Source of the DNA: Microplitis mediator
Taxonomy: Eukaryota > Arthropoda > Insecta > Hymenoptera > Braconidae
Length of the DNA: 64,000 bases
Direction: 5' to 3'
NCBI RefSeq assembly: GCF_029852145.1
Contig: NC_079971.1
Location: 12,133,697 to 12,197,696 of the forward strand
Shown: positions 35,570-47,065 of the stretch, piece by piece
Layout: every line of letters begins with the position of its first letter
How positions within the stretch are numbered: position 1 is the first letter of the stretch
Program-made: the position numbers and the translations under genes
The notes under the pieces: generated by a model
Seen by the model: the letters and a program-made list of their open reading frames with translations, nothing else
Database searches by the model: none
Told to the model about the DNA's origin: nothing

Positions 35570-35812
35570 AAGAAAACAGATTCACATGATATAATTGTTA
35601 AGAAAAAAGTTCAATTCAATCCAACACCCATTATTCATTATATGCGAGTATGGAATTTCGCATATCAATATGCTAGGAAAGGTAAATGGATGCAAGCAGC
35701 TGCAGATCGTAAGCGTTTTAGACGCAGAATTAATAAACTAAATATTATTCTAGAACCTGTATTAGTTAACAAATATCATTATATAAATAAAAATTATAAT
35801 ATTAAATTATAG
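35570..35812 (+). CDS. PPP1R15/GADD34-type eIF2-alpha phosphatase-adaptor exon
   Basis: An 80-codon open exon follows a splice acceptor (TTTTACAG, ending 35569) and ends in TAG at 35810-35812; an upstream in-frame stop (35558) forces either splicing or loss. It carries KVQF (about residue 13), the RVxF motif that docks protein phosphatase 1, followed after about 12 residues by W.FAY.YARKGKW..AA and DRKRFRRRI. That is the order and spacing of the C-terminal domain of PPP1R15 (GADD34), which brings PP1 to phospho-eIF2-alpha and restores translation. Several large DNA viruses carry short versions of this domain. The upstream exon is unknown; 35503 (phase 0, weak GTCTTT donor) is the only fitting donor in the preceding gene. 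Confidence 0.7.
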   Translation, partial: KKTDSHDIIVKKKVQFNPTPIIHYMRVWNFAYQYARKGKWMQAAADRKRFRRRINKLNIILEPVLVNKYHYINKNYNIKL

Positions 35813-37108
<1,296 letters not shown>

Positions 37109-38341
37109 TTACAGTAATTTTCTAACATTATTACTTATAGGATTATATTCAATTATACGATCGTGTAAAATTAGACAGTATGCTGATGTTTGAGGTGAAA
37201 ATGGAACTTTAGATTCAAATTCTACTCTAACTTCCACTGGCCCAGATTTTATAGATTCATTTTGTTTAGAACAATCAATTACATAAAGTGGGGCTTCTTT
37301 TAGAAATGCTGCCTTTGTCAACAATGGTTCGGGTTCTTTACCATAGTATGATGTTTGAAAATTAGTGGACATATCATATAATAATGCGTACTGATTGCGA
37401 TCGATATCAAGATTCAAATTACCATAAGGATACCTTTGAGAATTGAGGAAAAGTTTTACATCTCTAAGATTACAATGATCAAATTGACTGGCATCTTTTT
37501 TAACTACGTTTTTCCTCGCAGTTTGAAATCCCAGAATCACATAACGTGGTTTCTCCAGCTGTGTTGATGTTTTAATATGCCAAATGTGTTTTGTAGTTGC
37601 TGGATGTAATGGATATTCATACAACTCCTATGAGCGAAAACTCAGTGAAATAGCTGGATCACTTAATATATAATTTAATGGTTGAATTTTCTGCTTATCA
37701 GACATAGTGATGTGTGGTCTGAGCCACTCAACTTTATTTAGAGTAATCTTAACGTTTGCTGCAACATCAGTAACTGTTGCTGGTTTATGTATGTAAGCGT
37801 TAAGATCAGTATTTGATCTTCTGATAACTAACTCATATGTTGCATTCATAACAATACGATTGTTATCTTCAGCAAACCCAAGCACGACACTTAATGGTAT
37901 GGATACATCAAAGTATCCATCATCATTCGTTAATTTATTAGCATCACTCATCAACCACCCAGCATTTTCCATAAAATTTCGCTGTCCTGGACTTAGAGAT
38001 GTGGAACTCTTCATCAGACATGTAACAGCTACATTTTTACATTGATCAATCATAACACCATTTAGTAGTAAGGATAATTCTTCAATAATATGACAAACAG
38101 CCATATTCACCAACTCCATTGTTTCATTAACTGCACTCCCATCTGATTTTGTAAATTTTCCAGTTATGTGTAGTGTACTTTTGTTTAGTAATAAACATAA
38201 GCCTTGATTTTGCACACAGATACGGATTTCATCGTTATTATTTAATGCTGATGATGCGTATGGTTGATGTGCATGAAGTTCATAGTGTGCGATCGATTCA
38301 TCATACACAATTGGTTTCTGAATGTCTAAGATTTCAGCCAT
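37109..38341 (-). pseudogene. Polinton major capsid-like protein, one in-frame stop
   Basis: ATG at 38341; the frame is open to 37109 apart from a single TAG at 37628-37630, giving 237 codons and then 172 more in the same frame. Segments such as ELHAHQPYASSALNNNDEIR, LLLNGVMIDQCKN, VEWLRPHI, HIWHIKTSTQLEKPRYVILG and AYCLILHDRIIEYNP are, from memory, those of the widespread arthropod Polinton protein thought to be the double jelly-roll capsid protein. Fold and role are inferred; a second possibility is another capsid component. The rest of the frame is well kept, so inactivation looks recent. The copy 2 counterpart would lie beyond the window. Confidence 0.65.
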
Positions 38342-38372
38342 GGTAATATAATGCAGTGAAAATTAATTTTCT

Positions 38373-38534
38373 TTATTTTCCCAATTTTCCACGTAACTTT
38401 AATCCGAGACTTTTGAGAAATTGAGCATTCTGATGTGTTAACACTTTGGCATGTGCACGATGACTGATCGGTTCGAGGCATCTTGACTCGATTTTATACC
38501 CTCCACCAGTTTTTGTATTAAAAACAATTCCCAT
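38373..38534 (-). CDS. Small basic 53-residue Polinton protein
   Basis: ATG at 38532-38534 overlaps the stop of the penton-like tail by one base (TAATG), and the frame ends at TAA 38373-38375, 31 bp before the capsid ATG. The product begins MGIVFNTKTGGGYKIESRC and is rich in K, R and H (VLTHQNAQFLKSLGLKLRGK). The tight packing between two structural genes suggests a real gene, perhaps a minor core or capsid protein. I do not recognise a function. Confidence 0.55.
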   Translation of the reverse strand: MGIVFNTKTGGGYKIESRCLEPISHRAHAKVLTHQNAQFLKSLGLKLRGKLGK

Positions 38535-38728
38535 TATTTTATAGACTTTATGTGTAATCGTATAGTTATTGTTTCACCGCAAAAATTCACAGATTTCCCA
38601 TCCTGATCTACTATGGACACTCTAAGATTACGTATTGTATCGACGGCGACTGGAAGGTAAATGATGTGCGATGGGATTTCAATGATCTTATATCCAGGTG
38701 CAACAGACGGGAAAAACTTAGCGATAAA
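38534..38728 (-). pseudogene. C-terminal tail of the penton-like protein
   Basis: About 64 codons remain: KFFPSVAPGYKIIEIPSHII, LPVAVDTIRNL, VDQDGKSVNF and GETITIRLHIKS, ending TAA at 38534-38536. This is the conserved C-terminus of the Polinton protein whose N-terminus (MAESFTLTLTG) starts at 63887 in copy 2; family knowledge makes it the likely penton, a single jelly-roll. Everything upstream, including the start and the protease gene that should precede it, has been replaced by the tandem repeat at 38732-39163. Confidence 0.7.
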
Positions 38729-38731
38729 TTA

Positions 38732-38933
38732 TTTAAATTTAATTATTATTATTATTATTATTTTCATTATTATTATTATTATTATTATTTTATTAATAAT
38801 AACAATTTTAATGATAAATGTAATTATTATAGTATAAAAACTAATTAAATTACATTGTATCATGAAAGACCTTTTTCTCTACCGTCCATCCTACGGTTTT
38901 AAATAAATTTAATTATTATTATTATTATTATTT

Positions 38934-38965
<32 letters not shown>

Positions 38966-39163
38966 TTATTAATAATAACAATTTTAATGATAAATGTAAT
39001 TATTATAGTATAAAAACTAATTAAATTACATTGTATCATGAAAGACCTTTTTCTCCACCGTCGATCTTACGGTTTTAAATAAATTTAATTATTATTATTA
39101 TTATTATTTTCATTATTATTATTATTATTATTATTATTTTATTAATAATAACAATTTTAATAG
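38732..39163. repeat. 170-176 bp tandem repeat replacing Polinton genes
   Basis: The unit AAATTTAATT followed by (ATT)n, TTTCATT(ATT)n, TTAATAATAACAATTTTAAT, AATGTAATTATTATAGTAT, ATCATGAAAGACC and CTACGGTTTTAAA begins at 38735, 38905 and 39081; the third unit is cut at about 39161. Length changes come from the ATT tracts. The array lies exactly where copy 2 has the end of the minor capsid gene, the protease and most of the penton gene. Confidence 0.85.
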
Positions 39164-40002
39164 CTTCATCAAATTTTCGTTTAGCTGAGTTGGCTTGATG
39201 CATAACCCAAGCTATACCAGCAGCACCACTAGCCAGAGCACCAGTAGCACTTAAGCCAGCGAATAATGGTATCAAAAATGGTAGTATACCACCAACTTTT
39301 GTTGGTAATGGTAAAACACGAAGTAATTTAATATTTTTTTTACCACCAGCTTGTTTCACAGCCTCACGGGCACTTTTCACTGCTGATTTAACTGGCCATA
39401 AACCAGTCATAGATTTTTTAGCGAATTTTACTATATTTTTTATGGGAACACTAGGCTTTTTTTTTTTTTTTTATTTATTCTCCCAACCGCTATCGACGTC
39501 TTTTTTTCTGAGTCTTTTTAGTTGTTTTGTTTGGACTATGTTTTTTCTTTAACACTGACTCTTTCAGACCCATCCCTAAACTCCTCTTTATCCCCATAGT
39601 TTTATTAACACCCCAAGAAACTGTTTTTTCTTCAATACTCGCTTCTTCTGCGTGAACACGTTTCAAGGCCTTCTCTGCAAGTTCTTCATCAGCCTCGTGA
39701 CGTGCAGCGATATTTTTAGGATTTTGTGCGTATGCAATATCGTGTTCTTTGCACGCTTTATCTAGAGGATTGATACCCGGATCACCACGAGCTAATCTTT
39801 TTGTTGACTTTGTACCTGGTCCACAATATTGATAACCCGGCACATGTAATTCAATCGGCAGTTTATTAATAATACTATTAACAAAACCCCCACCAATTTT
39901 CATTGTCTTATTTATACATCTACACTCAATCATTGGTGCATCACGACTGAATTTAAATTCTATTAAATGGTAATACTTATAGGTAATCGAATGAGTTGTC
40001 AT
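39162..40002 (-). pseudogene. PLA2-type minor capsid protein, frameshifted and truncated
   Basis: The N-terminal part (40002-39490) has GGGFVNSIINKLPIELHVPG, the calcium-loop-like YQYCGPGTK and the catalytic motif EHDIAY, as in copy 2. A frame change in the poly-T area near 39470 separates it from 39410-39165, which encodes GGKKNIKLLRVLP and the hydrophobic stretch ILPFLIPLFAGLSATGALA. The frame then runs into the tandem repeat and the C-terminus is lost. In the family the phospholipase A2 domain would open a host membrane during entry; this copy cannot be made whole. Confidence 0.85.
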
Positions 40003-40046
40003 TTAAATATCGTTGAATGAACATCACGACATCTTGAAAAATAAAA

Positions 40047-40754
40047 ATGAAATATCAGAAGCAAACAGCTAAATTACCAGTTATTAATTTCGATTAAATC
40101 GTTCAAGGTGATAAAAAATCTCCAAAACGTCATGGTACACTGCTACCAAATACTGTTCGTGCAGTGTTCTGTGGACCATCAAATTGTGGAAAAACCAATG
40201 CACTTCTTGCATTAATTACTCATCCTCACGGTTTGAGATTTGAAAATATATATCTATATTCAAAATCTCTAAACCAGCCGAAATATAAATTTTTAGAATC
40301 ACTTCTACAACCAATAGAAGGTCTAGGTTATTTTCCATTTAATGATCATGAAGAAGTTGTAAAACCGGATGGAGCACAACCAAATTCACTAATGATATTT
40401 GATGATGTGGCATGCGAGAAACAAGATCATATAAGAGCATATTTTTGTATGGGTAGGCATAAAGATGTTGACAGTTTTTATCTTTGTCAAACTTATACAC
40501 GTATCCCAAAACATCTGATACGTGATAATGCCAATTTTCTCATACTTTTTCGTCAAGATGAAATGAATTTAAATCATATCTATAATGATCATGTGAATAC
40601 CGATATGTCATATAATACTTTTAAAGAATTATGCTCAGCATGTTGGAATAATGACTCTAGCAATAGATATGGTTTCGTTGTTATAGATAAGGATAGTGAC
40701 TTGAATAATGGAAGATACACGAAAGGCTTTGATAACTCTATTCATATAAATTAA
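40047..40754 (+). pseudogene. Packaging ATPase, one in-frame stop
   Basis: ATG at 40047 and TAA at 40752-40754; a TAA stop at 40095-40097 breaks the N-terminus where copy 2 has a sense codon. Walker A (FCGPSNCGKTNALL) is at about 40161-40205 and Walker B (SLMIFDDVA) at about 40386-40412. The protein is otherwise highly similar to the intact copy at 61830-62534 and ends in the same RYTKGF-like segment. It belongs to the FtsK/HerA-like A32 group, which drives DNA into the capsid. Confidence 0.88.
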
Positions 40755-40806
40755 TTGACAATTGATGAATTTTGTACAGTAACGCAACGTACTTGATTGT
40801 GATAAC

Positions 40807-41645
40807 ATGGATTCAAAAAATATTTCCCAACAGCAGGAAATGTTACTCCAAATATCTGTAGCTAGTGACGCTATCCGTGAAAAACATAAAAAATTAAAGT
40901 TTGATAAAGATACAAGTGAACAAACAATGCGTGAAATGTTTAAACCTATAGTTACACCTCTGAAAACGCTTGTAGAAAATGCCGAGATAATAAAAACTTA
41001 AAATTTTTCTCAGATGAAAAATGAAAATTTACCGCAACTAAAAAATTTTTCTCACGGAAATTCATCCTATGAACATAGTGATGCGAGTTTTTATAACACT
41101 ATTGATTCTCAAACTGAAAAGAATCAAGATATGATCAACGATCAAAGTAGTGAAAGTTTTAATCAAACAATTTTACAGAGAAATATCAATGCTACAAGTA
41201 CCCCCAATAAATCGACTAATACTCTTTCAAGCTATCTTAATATGTTACATAAACATCATAAGGATCTAGATATAAGATATGGTATTCGTAAAAGAAATAA
41301 TCGAACATTTATTGGTGATTCAGAAATTGCGTTTAAAGATAACACTACTCTCATCATTAATGATAAAAATTATACTTTAACTCCAGGATTGCTTGAATTG
41401 TTATTTAAAAAACAGCCTCAAAAAAATCTCATTACTCAATATGATGAAAATCAATATGTTAAAATCGTTATAGCCACCAACACCATCGAAAGCATTATAA
41501 TCCCGAAAGAAGTATTTACACTGAAAAAACGCAAAAATTCAACGATTATATAGCAAAATACATCAATTTAAATAAAAGTGATACAGGATTACCAAGTCTT
41601 GTAATAGCTTCAAGAAAACGTATCATTTTTTCTGAAATAAAATAA
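40807..41645 (+). pseudogene. Conserved Polinton structural protein, stop and frameshift
   Basis: Same family as the intact gene at 60854-61777. ATG 40807 opens a helical start (LLQISVASDAIREKHKKLKF; MFKPIVTPLKTLVE); an in-frame TAA is at 40999-41001; the frame continues to about 41480 (DLDIRYGIRK; IGDSEIAF; LTPGLLELLFKKQP), then shifts, and the matching sequence goes on in another frame to TAA at 41643-41645. The last roughly 40 residues seen in copy 2 (DPNELVDRLRLL onward) are missing, so copy 1 ends here. Confidence 0.85.
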
Positions 41646-41685
41646 ATTATTTTTGAAAAAAAAAAAAATAAGTTTTTTAGTTTTT

Positions 41686-42406
41686 TGCACGCCTCATAAC
41701 GCGAAGCGTTTGAGGTTGTGCATTACTCTCAACATGTCCCAGTCAAGCAATTTGCCGGACTTAAATTGCGTGTATTTCATTCATTTTGTATTTGTAAGGT
41801 AATACAAATGCACCATTATCAAGATAAATGCTCTAATTATCACACACGATGTGTTTAAAACACACATACTTTGTTTAACATTAATAAAAATATGATTAAA
41901 AAACTTTGTCGTGCTTGTCCGGATGTCTGTACGTGTGGATGTGCCACAATCACGGCCGTTAAACTTAACGTATCGGGACCATTTTTGTTTTATTAGCTTC
42001 AGAACGACACCGGATTTTTGCTATTTAAAATGACTTTTTAATTCACTGTCGTTTAATAATAATTAATAAAAAATATTGAAAACACTGGTCTTTTATATAT
42101 CTATATATATAGGGGTATTTCTATGCTTGTACGACTTCAGCCTTTGGCCAACTTCGGGCGCTGTTAGCCAGGCTGATGAATATGTACACGCATGCGCTGT
42201 ACGTTTCTCATCGGACGCCAAAACCGCGAAAGAATGAACCCTAGAATTCAAGTAACTAAAAGTGATATTAAAAAAAAAATAATTATAATAATAATAAAAC
42301 CAATATCATTTATTTTTTTATTTATTTATTTAATTCTAATTCCTTCGGTAGGATACTTAAATAATAAATTATTTTGTATTTTTGAATCAGCGTTATGAGG
42401 CGTGCA
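41686..42406. mobile_element. MITE with TGCACGCCTCATAACGC ends
   Basis: The 17-bp end at 41686-41702 is repeated inverted at 42390-42406. The roughly 720-bp interior has no gene. It carries a short (TA) tract near 42097-42111. It lies immediately beyond the broken end of Polinton copy 1 and may have taken part in its truncation. Confidence 0.8.
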
Positions 42407-42861
42407 CTTTTGGAGTTTCCAAACTTTTTTAAATTTTATTTACAAATAAAAAATTACAATTTTTATATTTATACACGGAAAAAAATCCTGGACTATACTT
42501 TTATTATCTGTAACTTTCAAATATATGATACGAAAATTGACAGTTTGTAAAAGATTTTTTACTATTCACTATCGTAATTTTATTAAGAGTTTGTTGTATA
42601 AAATTCAACAAGAAAAATTACAATGTTACTATCGCAAATAGTAAAAGAATAAAAAATGAGATTTAATTATAATATTTGTTCTTTTATTCTTCCTCTTAAT
42701 TCACAGTGCTGCCTCTATGTTTTTACAATACAAGTCACAAAAATTACGATAGTTGAACTGTGAATTTTTTGAAATGGTATAGTATATGCCATCTAAAGCG
42801 TTTCCGTATGAAAGACAAATGTCACAATACCATGATGTGATGCTTGTGTGAGTATATATTT
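42407..42861. other. AT-rich spacer
   Basis: No gene or terminal signal recognised between the MITE and the next foldback element. Confidence 0.45.
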
Positions 42862-44413
42862 GGGCATTCCATATCAAATCGACCACTTTTGACGTCACCC
42901 CCTCCGATATTTTTGAAAAATTTATGTTTTGGAGGCTGATAAGAAACGCTCTCATGAATTTTTCCAAATTTTTTTGACTACTCGTTTCCGACATACCGAT
43001 TTTTTTCAAAATACGAGGTTTTTTTGTGAAACGGTTATAACTTTGCGAAAAATATACCAATCATATCGTTTTTTTTTTTAAATCTTCATTTTTGAATGTT
43101 CTTTCAAAAAAAAAAAAAAATGCTTTTATTCTTAATCAATTCCTTCATTGTTTATTTTAAGTTTTAAACAAAAAAAAACATTTTTTCGAAATGTATGCCC
43201 CCTTCGATTTTTTTGAAAAATTTCTCAAAAAAACTCGGATGAATTTAGAAAATTTTGAGACCAATCCGATCGTGGGCAAACAATTCGTTCTATTTTTTTT
43301 CTTAATTCGAAAACATTTTTTTTTCTTAAATATTATTTTTCGACTTAATTTGACCAATAAACATTTTCAGATCGGTCTATTTAGCTGCTATGATTTTTTT
43401 TTAATTACTGTGCCGGTTGGAGTATACTATTTTTTGAAGTTTTTCTATTTATTCAGTAAATGAATTTTAAAAATCAATTGAGAACTTCATATGAGTATCA
43501 CTATCACATAATGAAGTTTAATAGAACAGCAACTACAAAAGGAATTCAAAAATTTCATTGTGTGATACCAAATGACGATAAAAGTTTACTTGTAAAGCAA
43601 TATTCAAATTCAACTGAATGTGAAATTCAAAAATTGTTCAAGCTTCAAAAAAAATAACCAACGTTTATTACTTTGGGGTTTGAATGCGGATCAATTTCAT
43701 TTACTATCCTTTCCTTGGTTTTTTTTTTTCTTATTGACTATCGGCCACGTGCCACCTCTCCTAGGTTATAAAGATAACTCATAAGTAATTCTTAGATGAT
43801 TTTTAAAATTCATTTACTGAATGAATAGAAAAACTTCAAAAAATAGTATACTCCAACCGGCACAGTATTTAAAAATAAATCATAGCAGCTAAATAGACCA
43901 ATCTGAAAATGTTTATTGGTCAAATTAAGTCGAAAAATAATATTTAAGAAAAAAAAATGTTTTCGAATTAAGAAAAAAAATAGAACGAATTGTTCGCCTA
44001 CGATCGGATTGGTCTCAAAATTTTCTAAATTCATCCGAGTATTTTTGAGAAATTTTTCAAAAAAATCGAAGGGGGCATACATTTCGAAAAAATGTTTTTT
44101 TATTGTTTAAAACTTAAAAGAAACAATGAAGGAATTGATTGAGAATAGAAGCGTATTTTTTTCTTGAAAGAACATTCAAAAATGAGGTTTTGAAAAAAAA
44201 AACGATAAGATTGGTATATTTTTCGCAAAGTTATAACCGTTTCAAAAAGAAAACTCGTATTTTGAAAAAAATCGGTATTTCGGAAACGAGTAGTCAAAAA
44301 AATTTGAAAAAATTCACGAGAGCGTTTTTTATCAGCCTCCAAAACATATAAATTTTTCAAAAATATCGGATGGGGTGACCTCAAAAAGTGGTCGATTTGG
44401 TATGGAATGCCCC
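42862..44413. mobile_element. Foldback element with about 600-bp arms (GGGCATTCCATA family)
   Basis: The left arm starts GGGCATTCCATATCAAATCG (42862) and runs to about 43465; the right arm is its inverse, about 43803-44413, ending CGATTTGGTATGGAATGCCCC. The arms differ by scattered changes. The roughly 340-bp loop is unrelated in sequence and carries one short open frame (43475-43657). The terminal words match 3928 and 44850, so this is one family of non-autonomous elements. Confidence 0.85.
43460..43657 (+). CDS. Short open frame in the foldback loop, possibly captured
   Basis: 65 codons, best from the ATG at 43460 or 43511. The product (HIMKFNRTATTKGIQKFHC; VIPNDDKSLLVKQYSNSTEC) has a balanced composition unlike the low-complexity arms. 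I do not recognise it. It may be a captured exon, a remnant of a transposase, or chance. Confidence 0.25.
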   Translation: MNFKNQLRTSYEYHYHIMKFNRTATTKGIQKFHCVIPNDDKSLLVKQYSNSTECEIQKLFKLQKK

Positions 44414-44431
44414 ATATATATATATATATAT

Positions 44432-47065
44432 ACAGAGTGATCCAGAATTACCTTCACAGCGAGAAAATTTAGATAGAGGAGGTGATTCTAAGCATGAAGT
44501 TCCTTTGCCACTTTTGAAAATCTTGAGTAGTTTTTAAGTTATTCAACATTTTAATTGACCAATCATATGTGAGAACTGGAATTTAAAAAAAAATTAGAAA
44601 AGAATAAATATTAAATTTGGCAACGACGCAATTGTTAACTTCAAGTCATACATAAATTTTTTATTTCAAAAAGTTCGAATTCTGCAAAAGTTTGAAGAAC
44701 GGAAACAAAACACGCAATCGCAACCTCAAATATATATATTCTTATCATACATTTTTCACATTTACTCACTGAAAATTGTGAATAATAATTATGCTTTCAT
44801 CGTTAGAGTCAGGACCACGGACAATTAAGGCACAATAATGGTTTTGGGGCATTCCACGCTAAATCGATTAATTTTGAAACTAACCCCTTCTGATTTCGCG
44901 GATTATTTTTTTTTATTTTCTATCTCAGTAAAGGTGTTTCTCATAATTTTAATAAATTATCTTGCCCATTAAAAAAAAAAAAATACGAATTTTTGAAAAA
45001 AATTTTTCTTTCATTTTCAAAATTCCGTTACTTTTGCAACAATAGACTCATTGGGACGATAAAATTCAAAACTAACAATAAAATAAAATTAAAGTCTGAA
45101 AATGAGACCAAGTTATCGGCATAACTCAATACGAAAAATAAGACAAAATTGAAGCCTCATAGGAAGTCAAAATTCAAGACAGAATAAGATGAAACTCAAG
45201 ACCAGAAATATAACAAAATTGAAGCTTTATAAGAAGTCAAAATCGAAGACAAAATTCGAGGTTGAGAGTAAGACAAATTTCGAGACCAGAAATAAGAAAA
45301 AAATCAGAACTTAAAATAAGACGAAATTCAAGACAGAAAGTAAGACAATATGCATGACAAGAAGTAAGACTTAATTCACGACAAAAAGTAAGACGGAATT
45401 CAAGACAAAAAGTAAAAGAACAGTTAAGACAAAAAGTAAAATGAAATTCAAGACAAGAAGTAAGACAATTGTCTTGAATTCCGTCTTATTTTTTGTCTTG
45501 AACTCCGCCTGACTTTTTGTCTCGAATATTGTCTTACTTTTTGTCTTGGATTTCGTCTTACTTTTTGTCGTGAATTTTGTTTTACTTTTTGTCTTGAATT
45601 TCTTTTTACTTTTTGATTAAATGTTGTCTTACTTATTGTCTTGAATTACGTCTTACTTTCTGTCTTGAATTTGATTTTACTTTTTGTCTTACTTTTTGTC
45701 TCGAATTTTGTATTACTTTTTGTCTTGAATTTCGTCTTACTTTCTGTCTTGAATTCCGTCTTACTTTTTGTCATATGTTTTGTCTTACTTTTTGTCTTGA
45801 ATTTCGTCTTATTTTAAGTTCTGATTTTTTTCTTGTTTCTGGTCTCGAAATTTGTCTTACTCTCAACCTCGAATTTTGTCTTCGATTTTGACTTCTTATA
45901 AAGCTTCAATTTTGTTATATTTCTGGTCTTGAGTTTCATCTTATTCTGTCTTGAATTTTGACGTCCTATGAGGCTTCAATTTTGTCTTATTTTTCGTATT
46001 GAGTTATGCCGATAACTTGGTCTCATTTTCAGACTGTAATTTTATTTTGTTTTTAGTTTTGAATTTTATCGTCCCGATGAGTCTATTGTTGCAAAAGTAA
46101 CGGAATTTTGAAAATGAAAGAAAAATTTTTTATAAAAATTCGTATTTTTTTTTTTTTTTAGTGGGTAAGATAATTTATTATGAGAAACGCCTTTCTTGTA
46201 AAACACAATTTAAGACAAAAAGTAAGACAAAATTCAAGACAAGAAAGTGAAGAAAATTCACCACTGAAATTCAACACAAAATTCAAGACGAAAAGTATTA
46301 CAAAATTCAAGATATAAAGTAAAAAAAAATTACCACTGTAGATAAGACGATATTCAAAACTGACAGTAATTTTAATTCCAAGACTGAAAATAAGACAATA
46401 TTTAAGACAAAATGTAAAAAAAAAAAAAAAAAACGTCCCGATAAGTCTATTTTTGCCAAAGTAATGGAATTTTTAAAATAAAAGAAAAATTTCTTTCAAA
46501 AATTCGTAACTTTTTTTTTTGATTGGGTAAGATAATTTATTAAAATTATGAGAAACGCCTTTAGTGAGAAAGAAAATAAAAAAAAAATATCTGTGAAATC
46601 AGAAGGGGTTGGTTTCAAAATTAATCGATTTAGCGTGGAATGCCCCAAAACCATTATTGTGCTTTAATTGTCCGTGGTCCTGACTCTAACGATGAAAGCA
46701 TAATTATTATTCACAATTTTCAGTGAGTAAATGTGAAAAATGTATGATAAGAATATATATATTTGAGGTTGCGATTGCGTGTTTTGTTTTCGTTCTTCAA
46801 ACTTTTGCAGAATTCGAACTTTTTGAAATAAAAAATTGATGTATGACTTGAAGTTAACAATTGCGTTGTTGCCAAATTTAATATTTATTCTTTTCTAATT
46901 TTTTTTTTTAAATTCCAGTTCTCACATATGATAGGTCAATTAAAATGTTGAATAACTTAAAAACTACTCAAGATTTTCAAAAGTGGCAAAGGAACTTCAT
47001 GCTTAGAATCACCTCCTCTATCTAAATTTTCACGCTGTGAAGGTAATTCTGGATCACCCTGTATA
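44432..47065. mobile_element. Giant foldback element, minisatellite arms, 2.6 kb
   Basis: Outer ends ACAGAGTGATCCAGAATTAC (44432) and, inverted, GTAATTCTGGATCACCCTGT (to about 47065). Inside these at about 44848 and 46644 are the inverse pair GGGGCATTCCACGCTAAATC. Next inwards on both sides is a minisatellite with a roughly 24-bp unit like AATTCAAGACAAAAAGTAAG, reversed across an axis at 45468/45469 (GACAATTGTC). The right arm is longer because a segment with AGATAATTTATTA..ATGAGAAACGCCTTT is present twice (about 46150 and 46530). There is no coding sequence. Confidence 0.8.
45100..46430. repeat. 24-bp minisatellite forming both hairpin arms
   Basis: Units like AAGACAAAAAGTAAGACGAAATTC repeat on the left of 45468 and as GAATTTCGTCTTACTTTTTG on the right, with many point differences. 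The reversal at the axis gives a self-complementary stretch of over 1 kb. Long open frames across it (for example 45613-45891) follow only from the repeat. Confidence 0.85.

Noticed and set aside
34946..35812. A single uninterrupted fusion of the unknown Polinton protein with the PPP1R15-type exon
   Set aside because: An in-frame stop at 35519-35521 and another at 35558 separate them; only a weak donor (GTCTTT) would allow joining, so they are listed apart.
37860..38045. Plus-strand 61-residue frame
   Set aside because: Antisense shadow of the capsid-like gene.
43191..44110. Mirror-image frames of 64-90 residues on both strands (MYAPFDFFEKFL and MVKLSRKIIF types)
   Set aside because: They lie in the two inverted arms of the foldback element, are low in complexity and follow from the DNA symmetry.
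45613..45891. 92-residue frame of LTFCLEF repeats
   Set aside because: Produced by the 24-bp minisatellite; no independent coding signal.
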